Positions 9,781-21,247 of a DNA stretch of 64,000 nt are shown here, in pieces; the stretch's first letter is position 1; every line of letters starts with the position of its first letter. The translations under genes and the position numbers were made by a program. The stretch lies in assembly GCA_977006965.1 (NCBI GenBank), contig OZ345353.1, positions 992,001 to 1,056,000 on the forward strand, read 5' to 3'. The stretch is from Phymatolithon calcareum (Eukaryota; Rhodophyta; Florideophyceae; Hapalidiales). The notes beneath the pieces were generated by a model that was given only the letters and a program-made list of their open reading frames with translations, was not told the origin of the DNA and ran no database searches.

Positions 9781-10826
9781 TTTATTTAGAAGGTACCATG
9801 TGTCCCAACGTGAGGAACGTCGGCACTTTTCTTAGCACTCTAGTACACTTTAAATTTTGGGAACACCACATAGTAGGTAGGACGATCCAGGTTCCAAACT
9901 TTCCCCACCGCCTATGGAAGGCGGTAGGTTTCAACGGTCTACACACTGGAACGTAGCAACTGAGGAAGCCTTGCCCGTATATTCGTAAGACTGTGAGGCT
10001 TTTAAATGAGGCTTTTAAAAAATCAAAAAAAAACTTTAAATTTTGATTCCTCAATCAGAATTAGTTAGCATCGCGTCAATGGCTCGGGTCACGTGGATCT
10101 CCTCTGTAGGGGTTCATGTTGGCTTTCTCAGGATGCTGTTGAGTGTTCTAACTTCCCATGCTCCTTGACTGCCCATTTCTTCTATTAACTTTGGCAGATT
10201 GCTTGGAAAGTGACCTACAAACCATCTTGCGCAGAGAATTCTGTACCTGCTTTCTTTCATCCTCACTGCTTGGTGCGGTAGACCATTCTTGGAAAAGGTT
10301 ATTTTCCTAGCACGGCGTTCTTGTTTTTGTTCCCAGTCTAGGCGGGGGCGCCCTTGTCTTGGATATCGGTTGGCGTGTTCGATTTTCACATGCGGTCCAG
10401 CGTTCCGAGTTCCAGCTCTGCCCCAGCGTCGCGTGTCTCCTCCACAACCTTCCAAAGTCTTCCCGTTAAGTTTGAGAGCAGGTGCTGTCGGCGGAACTCC
10501 CATGGTTCTATTTGGCACAGCTTCATTATTCTTCTCCAGTGTCGCCCTGTCCACTTTCCAAACAGTATCGTTGCGATGTCCTTTTGGACTTTCACTCTTG
10601 CTCTCGATACTCGGATTGTGTCGGGAGTTATATGCGCGGCATAGTCATATACTGGTCTGATGAATGCTTTGAAAAGCCTGCTGCATTTTTCTGTGCTGTA
10701 TCCTTTCCTTGTCATGCCTAGGGTGCACATGAGCCTGACTTTTGCGCCAGCGCTTTTGAATCTCTCCAGGAGTCGGTCGTCACGAATTCCGTTCTCTTCA
10801 ATTGTCGTACCGAGATATTCTGCAGT
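9778..10826 (-). pseudogene. LINE-D C-terminal ORF and 3' tail
   Basis: The minus strand encodes TIEENGIRDDRLLERFKSAGAK, RLFKAFIRPVYDYAAHITPDT (the RT thumb/connection region), KVQKDIATILFG, and, after a frame change near 10390, KESRYRILCARWFVGHFPSNL...IEEMG. It is 5'-truncated and frameshifted. The tail at 9778-9850 ends in the CCTTCTAAATAAATCC form. A LINE-E tail is inserted at 9860-10032. Confidence 0.75.
9860..10032 (+). mobile_element. LINE-E-type tail, 13-bp TSD ACTTTAAATTTTG
   Basis: TSDs lie at 9847-9859 and 10033-10045. It contains the shared motif GAGGAAGCCTTGCCCGTATA and an A-rich end. The same sequence in reverse starts the insertion at 40103-40630. Confidence 0.9.
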
Positions 10827-11032
10827 GCGTGGCAGCCTCCTCAGGCGCTACCCACAATATGGTAGCTCTTCTCCTATGCTTGGTCTTCTGTCGGAGGCCG
10901 TACCATCACGGTATGCTCATATTCATGTGCAAATGTATTTTTATCTCCTCGTACACCTTCTCGTTAACGAGATCAGGTGCGCGAGAAAGTTAAAAAATAG
11001 ACCGTCGTGCTGCATCTCCGCTCGCTACACAG

Positions 11033-11110
11033 AGACACCTCTTGGCCCTAGGAAAGTTGCCCCAAGCGTCAGCAGATGTGTTGGTATCTTTTAAATAAAA
11101 ATCTACCTTT
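11033..11110 (+). mobile_element. SINE-B tail-only insertion, TSD CTACACAG
   Basis: The TSD lies at 11025-11032 and 11111-11118. Copy 2 of the R repeat (near 39865) lacks it. It consists only of the last ~75 bp of SINE-B. Confidence 0.85.
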
Positions 11111-11493
11111 CTACACAGGGACCAATGCGCTCCGGTTTCGAATAAGGCGTTTTTAATTAAAATATCATTATTGTCAGAGCGGCCAGAAACACATCTCCCC
11201 GGAAGCAGAACGAATTCCATCACGCTGAGAAGCTTAACGTAGAAACTAGAGCGGTCATCATACAGGCAGTAGATGAAGCCTCTTCATAACGCTTACACTA
11301 TAAGAAAAAATTGACGCAACACTTTGTAAAAAAATACATAGACACAGCTGACGCTTTCATCCAGTGCACCAGTCCTAGAATCGTCTCGTTCCATCAGCAC
11401 AGCAAGGGATCCGCAGCAGACATTGGTGCAGCTTTGTTCGAGCTTTTCGAAAAATTGTTGAGTTGTAAATTACAAATATGTGCCATGCGAACG

Positions 11494-11799
11494 GGGATAT
11501 ATGTTGATTTATTTTAATGGCTCTCAAAACCTCAATTTGAGTAACAGGGCAGCTTCTCGCTGTTTTCGATACTCATCTCTCTACTCTTCTTCTAATGTCT
11601 CCTTAATTCGAATTTCTCTCCCTGTGAGGGCCCGCGTAAGTCTTTTGCATTCATATTCCGTTTCTTTGTCCATCTTGATAGACCGTAGTATACGTTGCAA
11701 CACGATAAGCTCCACCACAGCACCAGTCCCACAGTATTTCGCCAGAATGGATTTTCTCCACAAATGAACTCTGTTGAAAATGACTCTCAGGCATCTCAA
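11494..11799 (-). mobile_element. LINE-A 3' fragment, TSD CATGCGAACG
   Basis: The 10-bp TSD is at 11484-11493 and 11800-11809. The R repeat copy 2 has the intact site near 40793-40803. The minus strand encodes the LINE-A C-terminus (RCLRVIFNRVHLWRKSILA, ETEYECKRLTRALTGREIRI), then the tail ending AAAATAAATCAACATATATCCCC. Confidence 0.92.
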
Positions 11800-12289
11800 C
11801 ATGCGAACGTTCAACCAAGAAAGATCCTGTCTGTGGCCCTACGGCCTCCGCAAACTTTCCCCAAGCGTCCGCAGACGATTGGTAACTTTTATATAAGTCT
11901 CAAAATCCTTCTACTTACTCGAAACGCTATGAAGGCGTTCATGACAGCATCATGAGGCAGAAAAAGGAGCCCGTAGCCGTACGTCACTAGGTCTGTAACT
12001 TATAGTCTTGAAGTACGGCTTTGAGACAGCAGTACGTGGGCTGCACCGCCGAACATTTTCGTCTTTTATGGTGTTTTGTGATGAGCACAGGGAAAATAAA
12101 AATATCAACTAAGCTTACGTGGTGCTCCGATTCAGTAATGAACGTGGACTAAATTTCCCCCTCGAGGGCCTTCAGGGGACCAGAGGAAATTTTTGTCGAC
12201 AACCGAACTGTGGGACACTCAACACAATAAACTCTACACCGGACAGAAATCAAGCCAAGTTTTCTTCGCGCACAAAAATTTGCCCAAGC

Positions 12290-12385
12290 GTCAATCAGAT
12301 GCATCTTAGAGGCCCCCTAATAGGTGTTGAGTAGCGTACACTATGTGTAGCTCAGATATCCTGCATTAAAAATAAGAAGAAAGAT
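12290..12385 (+). mobile_element. family-G retroposon tail
   Basis: The sequence GCATCTTAGAGGCCCC..., ACACTATGTGTAGCTCA..TATCCTG.ATTAAAAA recurs at 35112-35167 plus 36331-36345, where a LINE-E insertion splits it. A SINE-B-like segment precedes it (12150-12290). Confidence 0.55.
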
Positions 12386-12501
12386 GCGTTGGTAACTTAA
12401 AATTTTACTTTTCTACTTCTTCTTCATTTCAGTACGCTACAGTTGATTTTCCTAAGTTTGTGGATCGCATGCAAATGGTACGTACAGTGAAATAAGGAGA
12501 T

Positions 12502-13683
12502 CAGGGGTAGGAACAATTTAATTGGAGAGAATTGGAAAAAATCGTACGCCAACAAATATATTGCAATTATTCTCTCAGGAATATATTTTAATTACAATTA
12601 TTCTTGCCATGAAAATTGGTATTAGTAGGTTTTGTCTGATCAATAATTGCAATTTATTGAAGATATCTCCTGGTTTTACATTCCTCAATTACTTTGTCCC
12701 TTCACTTTCAAAAACGAAAGTGACTCGAAAAGCAAGTGTTCTAGAGTAGTGCGTTGATCAGTAAGGGCATAATTTGCAAGACTCCAAAGTCGCTCGGAAT
12801 TAAGTGGATTTATTGAGAAGGTACCATGTGTCCGAACTTGAGGAAAGGCGGCACCTTTCTTAGCATTTTACTATATTAAACCTTCAGTTTAATGTCTCGG
12901 GCCATGTTTTTATACTATGTGAGGCTCCAAAGTGGCTCTACTTCAACAGTAGAAGACAAAATAAAATCACAATGGACATCCTCCTCTCCATAAGAATTGT
13001 CGTCTCCAGCGAAAAGTATGTCTTCACTTTCATCATGAGCATTCCATTGTGCCACACGATGATTGTCGAAACAATCCTTGGCAGGCATAACGCTCTTCAG
13101 TCGTAATAATATGCGTCCTCATCCTTTCCTGTATTTTCAGGACAAACGAGGGCTTGAAGCAATGGCACTGGCTGCAGATATGTACAGCGTTTCGAGTCCA
13201 CAGCCGTCAAGTGGGTTCTGAGCGGTGCTAGTGTCATTTCCTGCTCAGACACAAGCTGGCTCACTCGTTCGCAAGGCGAATCCCTCACTCCTGAGGCTTC
13301 TCAGCGACCTTTTCAAAATTTCAAACATGCGATTGTACCATTGCACGCGACGTGAAAAGCTTGCACTATCATTGAGGATGAACTCACAGCCCGGATTGTA
13401 ATTGACCTCTGGAGGCTGTTCCCAAATCTAGGATCATAGGTAGACCGAAAGGTGAGATTCGTCTGGCGATAGTCGCCAGGTACCTAAAGATCTATTCCTT
13501 TGTCAACATTAACAACAAAGGTGCAATCAATTCGAAGTAATTAGTGAAAGATTACATCAAAAAAATAATTTCAATTTGGTCAGCCGTGGTCATAATTGGA
13601 ATTGAAGGATTTTCGCAAATTCAGTATTGAAATTGCAATAATTGCAATTAATGTTTTTCCAATATATTTTATCGTTACCCCTG
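12502..13683. mobile_element. hAT transposon relic with transposase C-terminus
   Basis: It begins CAGGGGTA and ends TACCCCTG (exact inverted 8-mers). The flanks AAGGAGAT (12494-12501) and AAGGAGTA (13684-13691) are a slightly decayed 8-bp hAT TSD. Both ends are rich in ATTGCAATT-type subterminal motifs. On the minus strand around 12920-13000 is HCDFILSST.EVEPLWSL, the counterpart of NCDFILGSVAEVERIWSMAK in the hAT transposase at 44480-44540. The rest of the transposase is missing or scrambled. A LINE-D tail lies at about 12800-12870. Confidence 0.8.
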
Positions 13684-13899
13684 AAGGAGTATGGCCATTT
13701 TGCGAATTGGCAGAATATACTTTCTTGTAATTAAGAGGAAAGCGCTCATTCATTGCAGTTCTTAGCTTCCATTTGCTTCTGAATTAACTCGTTGATAACC
13801 GGCATGCTCATCATGCGTCCTCTCTCAAGTCTTCTCCATTGCCACTTCATCGATTATATCGATTTTGGGACAGAAGGAAGTGGATATGTGATGTTTCAT

Positions 13900-14075
13900 T
13901 TAAAATCTCTAAACCTCAATTTGAGCAGCAGGACAGCTTCTCATTGTCTTAGTGTCGTTCACGCTCTACTCTCCGAAAATCACCTTAACTCGAATTTCTC
14001 GGCCCGGGAGGGCCCAAGAGAGTATTTTGAATTCATTTTCAGTCTCCTGGTCCATTTCCGTAGATATTAGTGCTC
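13900..14075 (-). mobile_element. LINE-A 3' fragment
   Basis: The minus strand keeps decayed codons of the LINE-A C-terminus and the tail shape (TTTAAATGAAACATCACATATCC). No TSD was found. Confidence 0.6.
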
Positions 14076-14099
14076 GTTAGAGCACTAGAAGTGCAATCA

Positions 14100-15010
14100 A
14101 AAACCACCTGTTCCAAAATGTGTTCCTAAGTGTAATGCCACAGCAGTGATGTGCGGCCTACGTGGTCACGTGTGCAGTGCAGATGTGATGTCCCGTTGTG
14201 ATGGGAAAACCCACAACACCAAAACACCACAACAAACACTGAGTCGGTAGCTTGGCAGAGCTTGGTAATTCGCAGCGGATGAAGGCACGAATGCGTTCAC
14301 ACCCGCTGGGCGATGCCGAATGGGGGCTGTCAGCCCCTCGGCTTAGTGAAGATCTTGGTCGCGCTCACGAGCGCGTGAGTATGAGTAAACGGTTTCGGGC
14401 GGTCAACTTCCGGCACTCGCCGGGAACACGACACACACAGCTTCTAGGGGCTTGGCCTTCGCGCGCTCGTCCTTGACGGACGGCGTCAGCGGGCGCGAGC
14501 TCGCGCTTAGAGCCGGGGTGCTCGCTCTTGCGGCGCACAGTGGACGCCCGGAAAAGCAAAAACAGGAAACGAATGCAAAGGTTCAGCACAACAGGGATCT
14601 TGCTTGGGTTCTGCTGCAATTGCAGCGAAACGAAAGAAATGCGGTCGTGATGATCAACTACGGTGGTTTGCACAAGGCAACTTCCACGCGCGATGACGGA
14701 GCAGGAGGTTTGGGCTTGGAGTGGATCGCGGCAACGGTCCTGCGGGGTGGTCGCGGTTGAAGGCGACGTCACCGAACAGCAAGATTTGCACACCGAAGTT
14801 CTCCGCCGGTTTACTTTGGCGGATCTAGATTCTAGCTATATATTACGTAGCGAAGCGAAGAGGAACCAGCATAGTATGCTCCTGATTGGTTGTTATCGGC
14901 GCTTGCTTATTGATTATGATTCGGGCACTACCCACCACCTCATTGGGCACTGGGACCTCATCTGGGCAATCCACGCGAGGACCAAAAAAACCCCTGGGGC
15001 TCCACACTAA
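14100..15010. other. GC-rich stretch, nature unclear
   Basis: Base composition changes sharply to GC-rich between 14250 and 14830. ORFs overlap on both strands (14252-14476 plus, 14365-14793 minus) without recognisable motifs. The segment ACACCACA...TTGGCAGAGCTTG is shared with 17460-17530. It may be an LTR or leader of an LTR element, but I could not pair two LTRs. Confidence 0.3.
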
Positions 15011-15439
15011 GGTCGTTTTTTTTCAGCGTTCGGGCTCTGTTGAAAATCACTCTTAGGAACCTTAAAAGCGCATTTATGTCTCTTATATCGTACAATTAGG
15101 ATTTGTTACTCCTGGTAGGGGGAGATTCAGGAGAATTAGTGATTGCCCTGGTCCAGAGCCCAGCCAGTTAGGTTCTCTATCCAGCGACTTTTGCGGCAGA
15201 TGGACTGGAGACCATTGCATCTAATGGTGGGTGTTCATGTCATTTTTAGAGCCTTTTTTGCTCTCCACTCTTATTGGGCATATTAATAGAGAATCAGAAG
15301 CGGGGGAACAGAGTTTGAATCAGTTCGTGAATTCATGAAAAACAAAATTCCCGAACTCTCTGTGTATTGAAGATGGTGGAACGAAAAGAGCAAAGTGACT
15401 ATCACTCGACAGATACTTACTTTGTAGGACTCATTTTGT

Positions 15440-15766
15440 CAAAGCATTGGAATTATTTATTTATTTTTATTCTTTTCTCGAAAAGTGTCGAGAATAAATA
15501 ATTTATTGTTGAACGCAGAAGCAATAAATTATTGTATTCAAGTTCAGCGAGGTATAAATAACTGGTTATTCCCCGAATTATTGGATCCTTCTTGCTACTT
15601 TCTGTCGCGATAGAATAACCGGATCGAAAAAATGAGGAGTCCGATACAATAATTGTCGCAACCACGACGATCTCAATAAATACAATAAATATGCGAGACT
15701 CAGGAATAAATTATTGGAACAATAATTTAAATAATTACAATAGCAATTATTTTTTCCAATGCTTTG
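15440..15766. mobile_element. hAT-type MITE, 8-bp TSD CATTTTGT
   Basis: TIRs are CAAAGCATTGGAA at 15440 and its reverse complement (with a mismatch near the end) at 15766. Exact TSDs CATTTTGT lie at 15432-15439 and 15767-15774. It is 327 bp, AT-rich and non-coding, with repeated AATTATT motifs. Confidence 0.88.
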
Positions 15767-15774
15767 CATTTTGT

Positions 15775-16340
15775 TTTTCGTTTTACCGGTCATTCCAAAC
15801 CATGGTTCTAACTCCAGTCGCTTTAACCCGGCTAGTTTTCTGACGTCAGTGACCTGAAAAAAGTTTTTGTTTTCTCGCCTATCCATACAGAACAGAATAT
15901 CGGCGATTCTGAATGACTAAACCACAGGTAGGCACAAGTAAATATGCTCAAGTTATGAACGTTTGGGGCCTCCCCGGGGAATAACCCGCCAAAAATTTAT
16001 GTTTTCGAAAACATTTCCATTTACACTTCGGGAAAATTGAGCATTGCTGTACTCATGAGAGGGCGCATGTGACATGTGTGCAATTTTGCATAACATAATT
16101 TCAATTGACATTGAGGTTTCTCTAGCACGAAAGTTCAGCAGAATCGTTCATGCTCTTCTTTAAAGAGCTTAGAAAAATCTGCATCAAGGATACATTCCGT
16201 TGACCCTTCAACTTTCTTTCTTTCCCTCTTTTATGCAGGTTTCGGAGTTGTCCTAGAACAACTCCCCATCCTTACGGCTACAGTAGACTTTAACAGATAC
16301 GAGTGGTACATGAACAGCTCAAAGCCGCACAAAGTGCAGA
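15775..16340. other. no gene recognised
   Basis: No supported ORF, repeat or RNA gene is seen. Confidence 0.3.
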
Positions 16341-16403
16341 GCTTTGGGGAGCTTAACATCTAGATCTCTACGCAGCCAATCCTCAGCCGCTGTTCTTCAA
16401 ATG

Positions 16404-16697
16404 GATTACGCGGGTTGGAAACCATTTAGGATGCTCACGGTAGCTGGTCATCTCGTTACCTTCTTTCACCTCCTTCTGTTCTCTCTTCCAGTTCCCTTGA
16501 GCATTGCGGCACACCACTCAGGGCGGAATCCATGTACTACCAAACTATCAGAAGGTGATAGTCTTCTCCCATCGGGAGGCCGGCGCATAGCTCTTGCCAT
16601 TTCAATAAACCCTGCATTGGAGCGGGGAAAATTCCTGACTCTGCTCTTGTCTCCTTGCTGTTACGCAGGGGTGCACCCGTTGCCGGACCGGTTATGA
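16404..16697 (+). CDS. hypothetical protein with N-terminal hydrophobic segment
   Basis: From the internal ATG the protein reads MDYAGWKPFRML followed by a signal-peptide-like stretch (HLVTFFHLLLFSLPVPLSIAA), then about 60 residues without known motifs. No homologue is recognised. A reading frame this short could be chance. Confidence 0.25.
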   Translation, partial: DYAGWKPFRMLTVAGHLVTFFHLLLFSLPVPLSIAAHHSGRNPCTTKLSEGDSLLPSGGRRIALAISINPALERGKFLTLLLSPCCYAGVHPLPDRL

Positions 16698-16720
16698 TAG
16701 CGGGCCTATATCAAATTCGC

Positions 16721-16951
16721 TTAAATTCGCAAGATTTCTTCGAAATCCGACGACGACAGGGTTGAGTCTGGCATTTCGAGCTTGGCGAGTTCTCGATTCG
16801 CCGAGTCCCAGGCGGGCGCGTTCGCGATCTTGCCAGCCACTTCCGGCGGGATTTCCGCCGAAACAAGCGTTCTGCGCAGCTTGATCGCTGCGGCCACTTG
16901 CGCCGGCGCGGGCACCGGCGCCCGCGCCGGAAACTTGTCTTGAATCGTTTG
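16721..16951 (-). CDS. Ala/Pro-rich hypothetical ORF on a GC-rich island
   Basis: The frame reads PAPAQVAAAIKLRRTLVSAE, then IPPEVAGKIANAPAWDSANR, ending SSSDFEEILRI-stop, and is GC-richer than its surroundings. It could be the start of a gag-like protein or a host fragment. It is unrecognised. Confidence 0.3.
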   Translation of the reverse strand, partial: QTIQDKFPARAPVPAPAQVAAAIKLRRTLVSAEIPPEVAGKIANAPAWDSANRELAKLEMPDSTLSSSDFEEILRI

Positions 16952-17049
16952 TGGTCCGTTCGGTCCGGTCAGCCGAGCTTTCCATCATCGCTTTATTAGT
17001 CGTGCATAGAGAGGACTCGAAGAGTCTAAAACTGTATCCGCTCATGGAG

Positions 17050-17560
17050 TGGAAAACTTTAGGCTTTAAGTATTGGCGCTCAGAAATTCAGCCGGACAAG
17101 TTTTGCCTAAGGCACTTCAGTTCTCACAGTCTCCCGGGTGGGATGTGACGAGAAACCGCAGGAAGCGCGGAGCAAGTTGATCTAGGGCGTCTTTTCAACG
17201 GAAAATGGCTCTAGATTTCGCTTAGGGTACATCCCAGGGAGCAGTTGCAGAAATCACGATCTTGTACGAAGCCCAGAAATGCAAATTGAGCTCAGTATCG
17301 GACCCTGCATCAGACGAGTAGGACAAGGGACCCATAAGGCGAACAAGAGTACATCTGGACTGCATACGCATGCATTTAAATCAGTCACGCAATTTGGACT
17401 ACTGTGCTAAATCATTTTACTGAATGCACCAGTGTAGTGCAATGCAGAAGGCAAAAACACCACACAAGCAAGAAGGATGAGGACGAACAGAATGAAAGGG
17501 AAAATTGGCACTTTTGGCAGAGCTTGTAAGTGCGTCACGATCGTAGAAAGGGAACGTCCT
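17050..17560. other. no gene recognised
   Basis: The stretch is non-repetitive. ACACCACA..AAGC and TTGGCAGAGCTTG near 17460-17530 recur at 14220-14265. Confidence 0.3.
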
Positions 17561-17569
17561 AGCGTCCGT

Positions 17570-17700
17570 GAGGCCGTCGCCGCTAAGGCGGAATGGATGA
17601 TCACGTCGCCTCGAAGGCGGAATGGATGATGACTTCGCCTTGCAAGCGGAATGGATAGGATCGTCGCTGCGAAAGCGGAAAGAAACGAAACGGAAAGAAC
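17570..17700. repeat. short tandem repeat, about four ~28-bp units
   Basis: Units resemble TCGCC..NAAGGCGGAATGGATGA and degrade toward 17700. There are no spacers of CRISPR type. Confidence 0.7.
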
Positions 17701-19970
17701 GTCGCCTGGATGACGGAATGCAAGAACTGTCGGGATCCTTGAACGTTGTGTGTCGGGATCTTGCGGCGAATGACTCAACGCCCCTGGCTTGGAGTAATAA
17801 GAGAGACGCACACACAAAGGTCAGATAGATGAAGTTTTCCCGGTGCGCAAACGCGGATGCAACGTTGTGAGTTGCACGATACAGCGGCACGAAGATATGG
17901 TGATGTATGTGGATGGGGAACATCCACCCGAAGTGTCAACGGGTCGAGCTAGTGACGAATGCGAGCGCAAAACCAAACAGTTGAGTCTACGAGCGGGATT
18001 CACCACCCTCTTTACTTGAGGTCGGCGTCGTCGTGGTTTAGAACCACTCGAGGTGATCTCTAAGTCATCTTACAGTGCATGCGAGACATCGTGTACTACT
18101 GGTCCATAAGGGATCACGATACTAACTCGCAAGTCATTTCCAGACCAATGGGATGGAAGTAATGCACAGGCATCGATCGGGAGAAAAGGAAGGCGTCCCC
18201 ACCATCTGGCGGGAGCAGTGCGATACAAGTGTGCGCGACAACCAGGTCATATCCGGTGCACGTCAAGCATATTCACAATGCCGAATAAGAGAAGTTTCAT
18301 GACAAATATGCAAGCGTTTGAGAGGTTGGAGCTCCTAATTTCGTTCAGCCTTTTGCCGCATATTAAAAAATTCTGGTCTGAAAGAATCGGTCTCGGTAAC
18401 CTGGTCCTTGCCAATGCATTGTCCAAGCATTGATCTCCGGTTGACGTATTTATGCATAACCAAGACCGCTTCATACACAGGAGATCTATCCGAAGAGACT
18501 TTCACAGACACATGTTGCAGCTCGCCGTTTATGAGAGTCCCATTACCTGAATAGAATTTATTGAACAGATACGCCCACAATGTTCAATGCATTGCTCCGG
18601 ATACTCCGGGCATGTATGCCGCTCCTTTTTGACAAGAAGAGATGGGACGGCTGGGATGATGTTGGACGTGCACGTTGAAAAAAGAAATGCTAAATACAGT
18701 GTGGATAAGCGCGGGAAAGTAGCTCGGACGATCTACATAATTCTGAAAGTAAGAGGTAATGTCAAGCTCAACAAAATGGTACCATTTGACCTCCAGTTGG
18801 GTAGCCAGCCATCTTTACAATAAGCCGAAAACCGCGACAGTACTTGTATGTCATTTTCGGCAACATCAAAGATGTAAAACTTTCTCACTTGCACTCTTGA
18901 GACCGTCAGTGAGAAGCGTTATTGTAGCTTCGGGTATTGAAATCTATTCATTCCAGATGCAGCTCTACTGTTGTGACCATAGATGCAAGAAGCCGCCTGG
19001 AAAGACGAATACAATGCCGCGCCAGACACTGGCTACGAGCTCTACATAAGATGTCTCTCGAAAAGTTGCTCTATTTTGCTACGGTTGTTTCCCAGGACCT
19101 CATGCTCATCTTTATTCTTGTATTTCGTTTATTTCCATTTGCCATCTACTGATGCAACAGAAGGCATATACTGCCTACTCTAATTCTCAGAATTGCTCCG
19201 TGCCTACCGGCGGCTCTCTACCTGGTGGGTGATTTTCAAATATAGAGAATTAGAGGACGTAGTCCTGGAATTCTGAAGTAGTCCAGGTATTCTACATGTG
19301 CAAAGCTCTGATCAAAAGGCCCAGCGAAGTTCCTGTACCAGCTCCTTGTGCTACCAGATGTATGCAATGATTTAACTAAGAATCCATGTAACAGCCGGGA
19401 CACAGGAATACGGGGCCGTGAAAATTTTTCAATCCGCTACGATCCCGATAGCGCCGAGGCCCAGTTCATGAGATAGCTGATATAGTACAGACTCTAGCAG
19501 CATGCCTGGCGTTCGAATTGTGTGCGTTTTCAATTCTTTCTTAGCTTGATACAATCACTCAAACGAGGATATGGACGAATCTCTTTGCGCACTGAGCTGG
19601 ATAGACGGAGGAGGCGGCTCAGCCACTCCCCGTGGAAGACTGTTTGCCGCTGTCTGACTTCACATCGGCTCATGGCCGTAAGCGAAGTACTTTTCACTCC
19701 CATAAACGATAGTTATCATATTTGGAACTAAATTGCTCTTTCTCTTGCGTACTCTGGCGGTAGCAGAAGAAAGGTTCTTTTTATTTAAAGTTAACAACGC
19801 ATCGGTACTCTGGCTGTAGCGAGAAAATGATCAACTCTAATATGAAAGTGGCAATCGATAGATAGAAAGATTCCGAAGCCATTGGCACCAGTTTCTTTTC
19901 TATAAAGTAAATAGTGGATTTGATGGGACATTCGCACACCGTAATTTGAAGGCCATTTTGCCTCGGCTAA
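17701..19970. other. no gene recognised
   Basis: ORFs are short and overlap on both strands. A SINE-B-like tail scrap (TTTTTATTTAAAGTTAACAACGCATC) sits near 19776-19804. Nothing else is supported. Confidence 0.3.
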
Positions 19971-20196
19971 TACATGGATCTTAGTATCTTCGGAAAATAT
20001 GCCGAGCATCGAAAAAATCGAATGAGAGTGCTCCGTTGGCTAGATAGTCCGGAGGTGAGGAGGACTCACCAAGCGGAAAGGTTTGCTTTAAGCCTGTTAA
20101 AACGGAAAACGTACATGGAACAGGCAGAAGAATACAGAGGAAGACAGGAGGACATGGCAGAAGTATCGAAGGACGTTAACTATCTCAGAAACGAGG

Positions 20197-21085
20197 GGGA
20201 TATGTGTTGATTTGTTTTAAAAGCTTCCAAGGCCTCTCTTCAAGAGTAAAAGGGCCGCTTTTGCACGATTTTCTAAGCTAACGTAGTTTGACTATTCAGT
20301 ATATCCTTGATTCGTATTTCTCTCCCAAAAAGTGCTCTAGTGAGTCGCTTACATTCATATTCAATTTCGGGACTAATCTTGGATGAAGATAGAATGCGTT
20401 GGAGCGCGACCAGCTCAGTCACAGCTATGACCCCAAAGTATGCACCTAGTACTGATTTTCTCCAAAGAGGTGCTCTGCTGAATATCAGCCGTAGGCATCG
20501 CAGCCGTGCCGACCTTTCTCTTACGTGGAGAACCGCCGGTAGATTGTTTGAATCAGTTGGTATCTCGAGCGATCTTTCCTCTTCTTCCTTTGCCCATAAC
20601 TCAATTATTTCTTTTCGTCGCCCTTTCTTTGAGACTGAGACCTCCTCCGCTTTATCGAGAGCTTGCTGCAGATCTTCATATTTCTTGAGGCACTCTATGT
20701 CCTTGGTTGCCTCCTTAATGTCTTCATCTTTCCCAGAATACTCATCTGCCTCATCGAGGCGCTTCTTTTGTCTCACTAGACTCGCAGAGAACCTTTCTGC
20801 TTGGTGTATTCTCCTAATGGCTGGTGGTTCTAGTCGGCACAGAACTCGCATTCTACCGTGGCGGTGCTAGGCATATGTCCCAAAAACATTCTTGAAGAAT
20901 AAACCTTCTGCAGATTCGATTGCTGAATGTAATCGCTTTGTCAATGGCGTCACGTGGAGTGCATACTCCCACTTTGGCAAAATAAGCGACTTGAAGATTC
21001 TAACGCATGTCACAGGCTGAAAGCCTCGAACATTGACTCCAATATCCCGCAGTTTTTGTGTATGCACCCCACTGCATTTCGTACT
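20197..21085 (-). mobile_element. LINE-A copy nested in an opposite LINE-A, TSD GAAACGAGG
   Basis: TSDs lie at 20188-20196 and 21086-21094. The minus strand is open over 21067-20867 (FKSLILPKWEYALHVTPLTK) and 20851-20273 (RMRVLCRLEPPAIRR..., ending LFGREIRIKDILNSQTTLA). One stop separates them at about 20866. This copy keeps GAG (Glu) where the larger copy at 51602 has TAG. Confidence 0.93.
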
Positions 21086-21218
21086 GAAACGAGGAGCACC
21101 TCAGCAAACCATTGGCACAAGCAGAAGAAGGTAAAGTATCAAAGAAGCGGCGATTAGATGATGCGATCCAAGTGTGGCAAAAAAGCGAAGAGGATCGCTC
21201 AGTGAAAATCCCGATAAG

Positions 21219-21247
21219 AAGAAGAAGTGTAAGTTTTTTATTTAAAA
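21219..21247 (-). mobile_element. 29-bp SINE-B tail insertion with 17-bp TSD
   Basis: GTGAAAATCCCGATAAG is duplicated exactly at 21202-21218 and 21248-21264. Between them lie only 29 bp, which on the minus strand read TTTTAAATAAAAAACTTAC plus CTTCTTCTT, the very end of SINE-B. Confidence 0.9.

Larger units (their letters stand above)
10897..12055 (+). repeat. R repeat, copy 1: decayed coding sequence, family unknown
   Basis: It is homologous to 39727-41030 (plus) and 22070-22560 (minus). All three share a short decayed reading frame; here the best piece (11311-11490) reads KKYIDTADAFIQC..., VSFH...KGSAADIGA, LFELFEK. It is interrupted by a SINE-B tail (11033-11110) and a LINE-A fragment (11494-11799), both missing from copy 2. 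The segment 11850-11910 is an older SINE-B tail shared with copy 2. I do not recognise the protein. Confidence 0.65.

Noticed and set aside
17570-17700. Possible CRISPR array
   Set aside because: Units are contiguous degenerate tandem repeats without unique spacers, in eukaryotic DNA.
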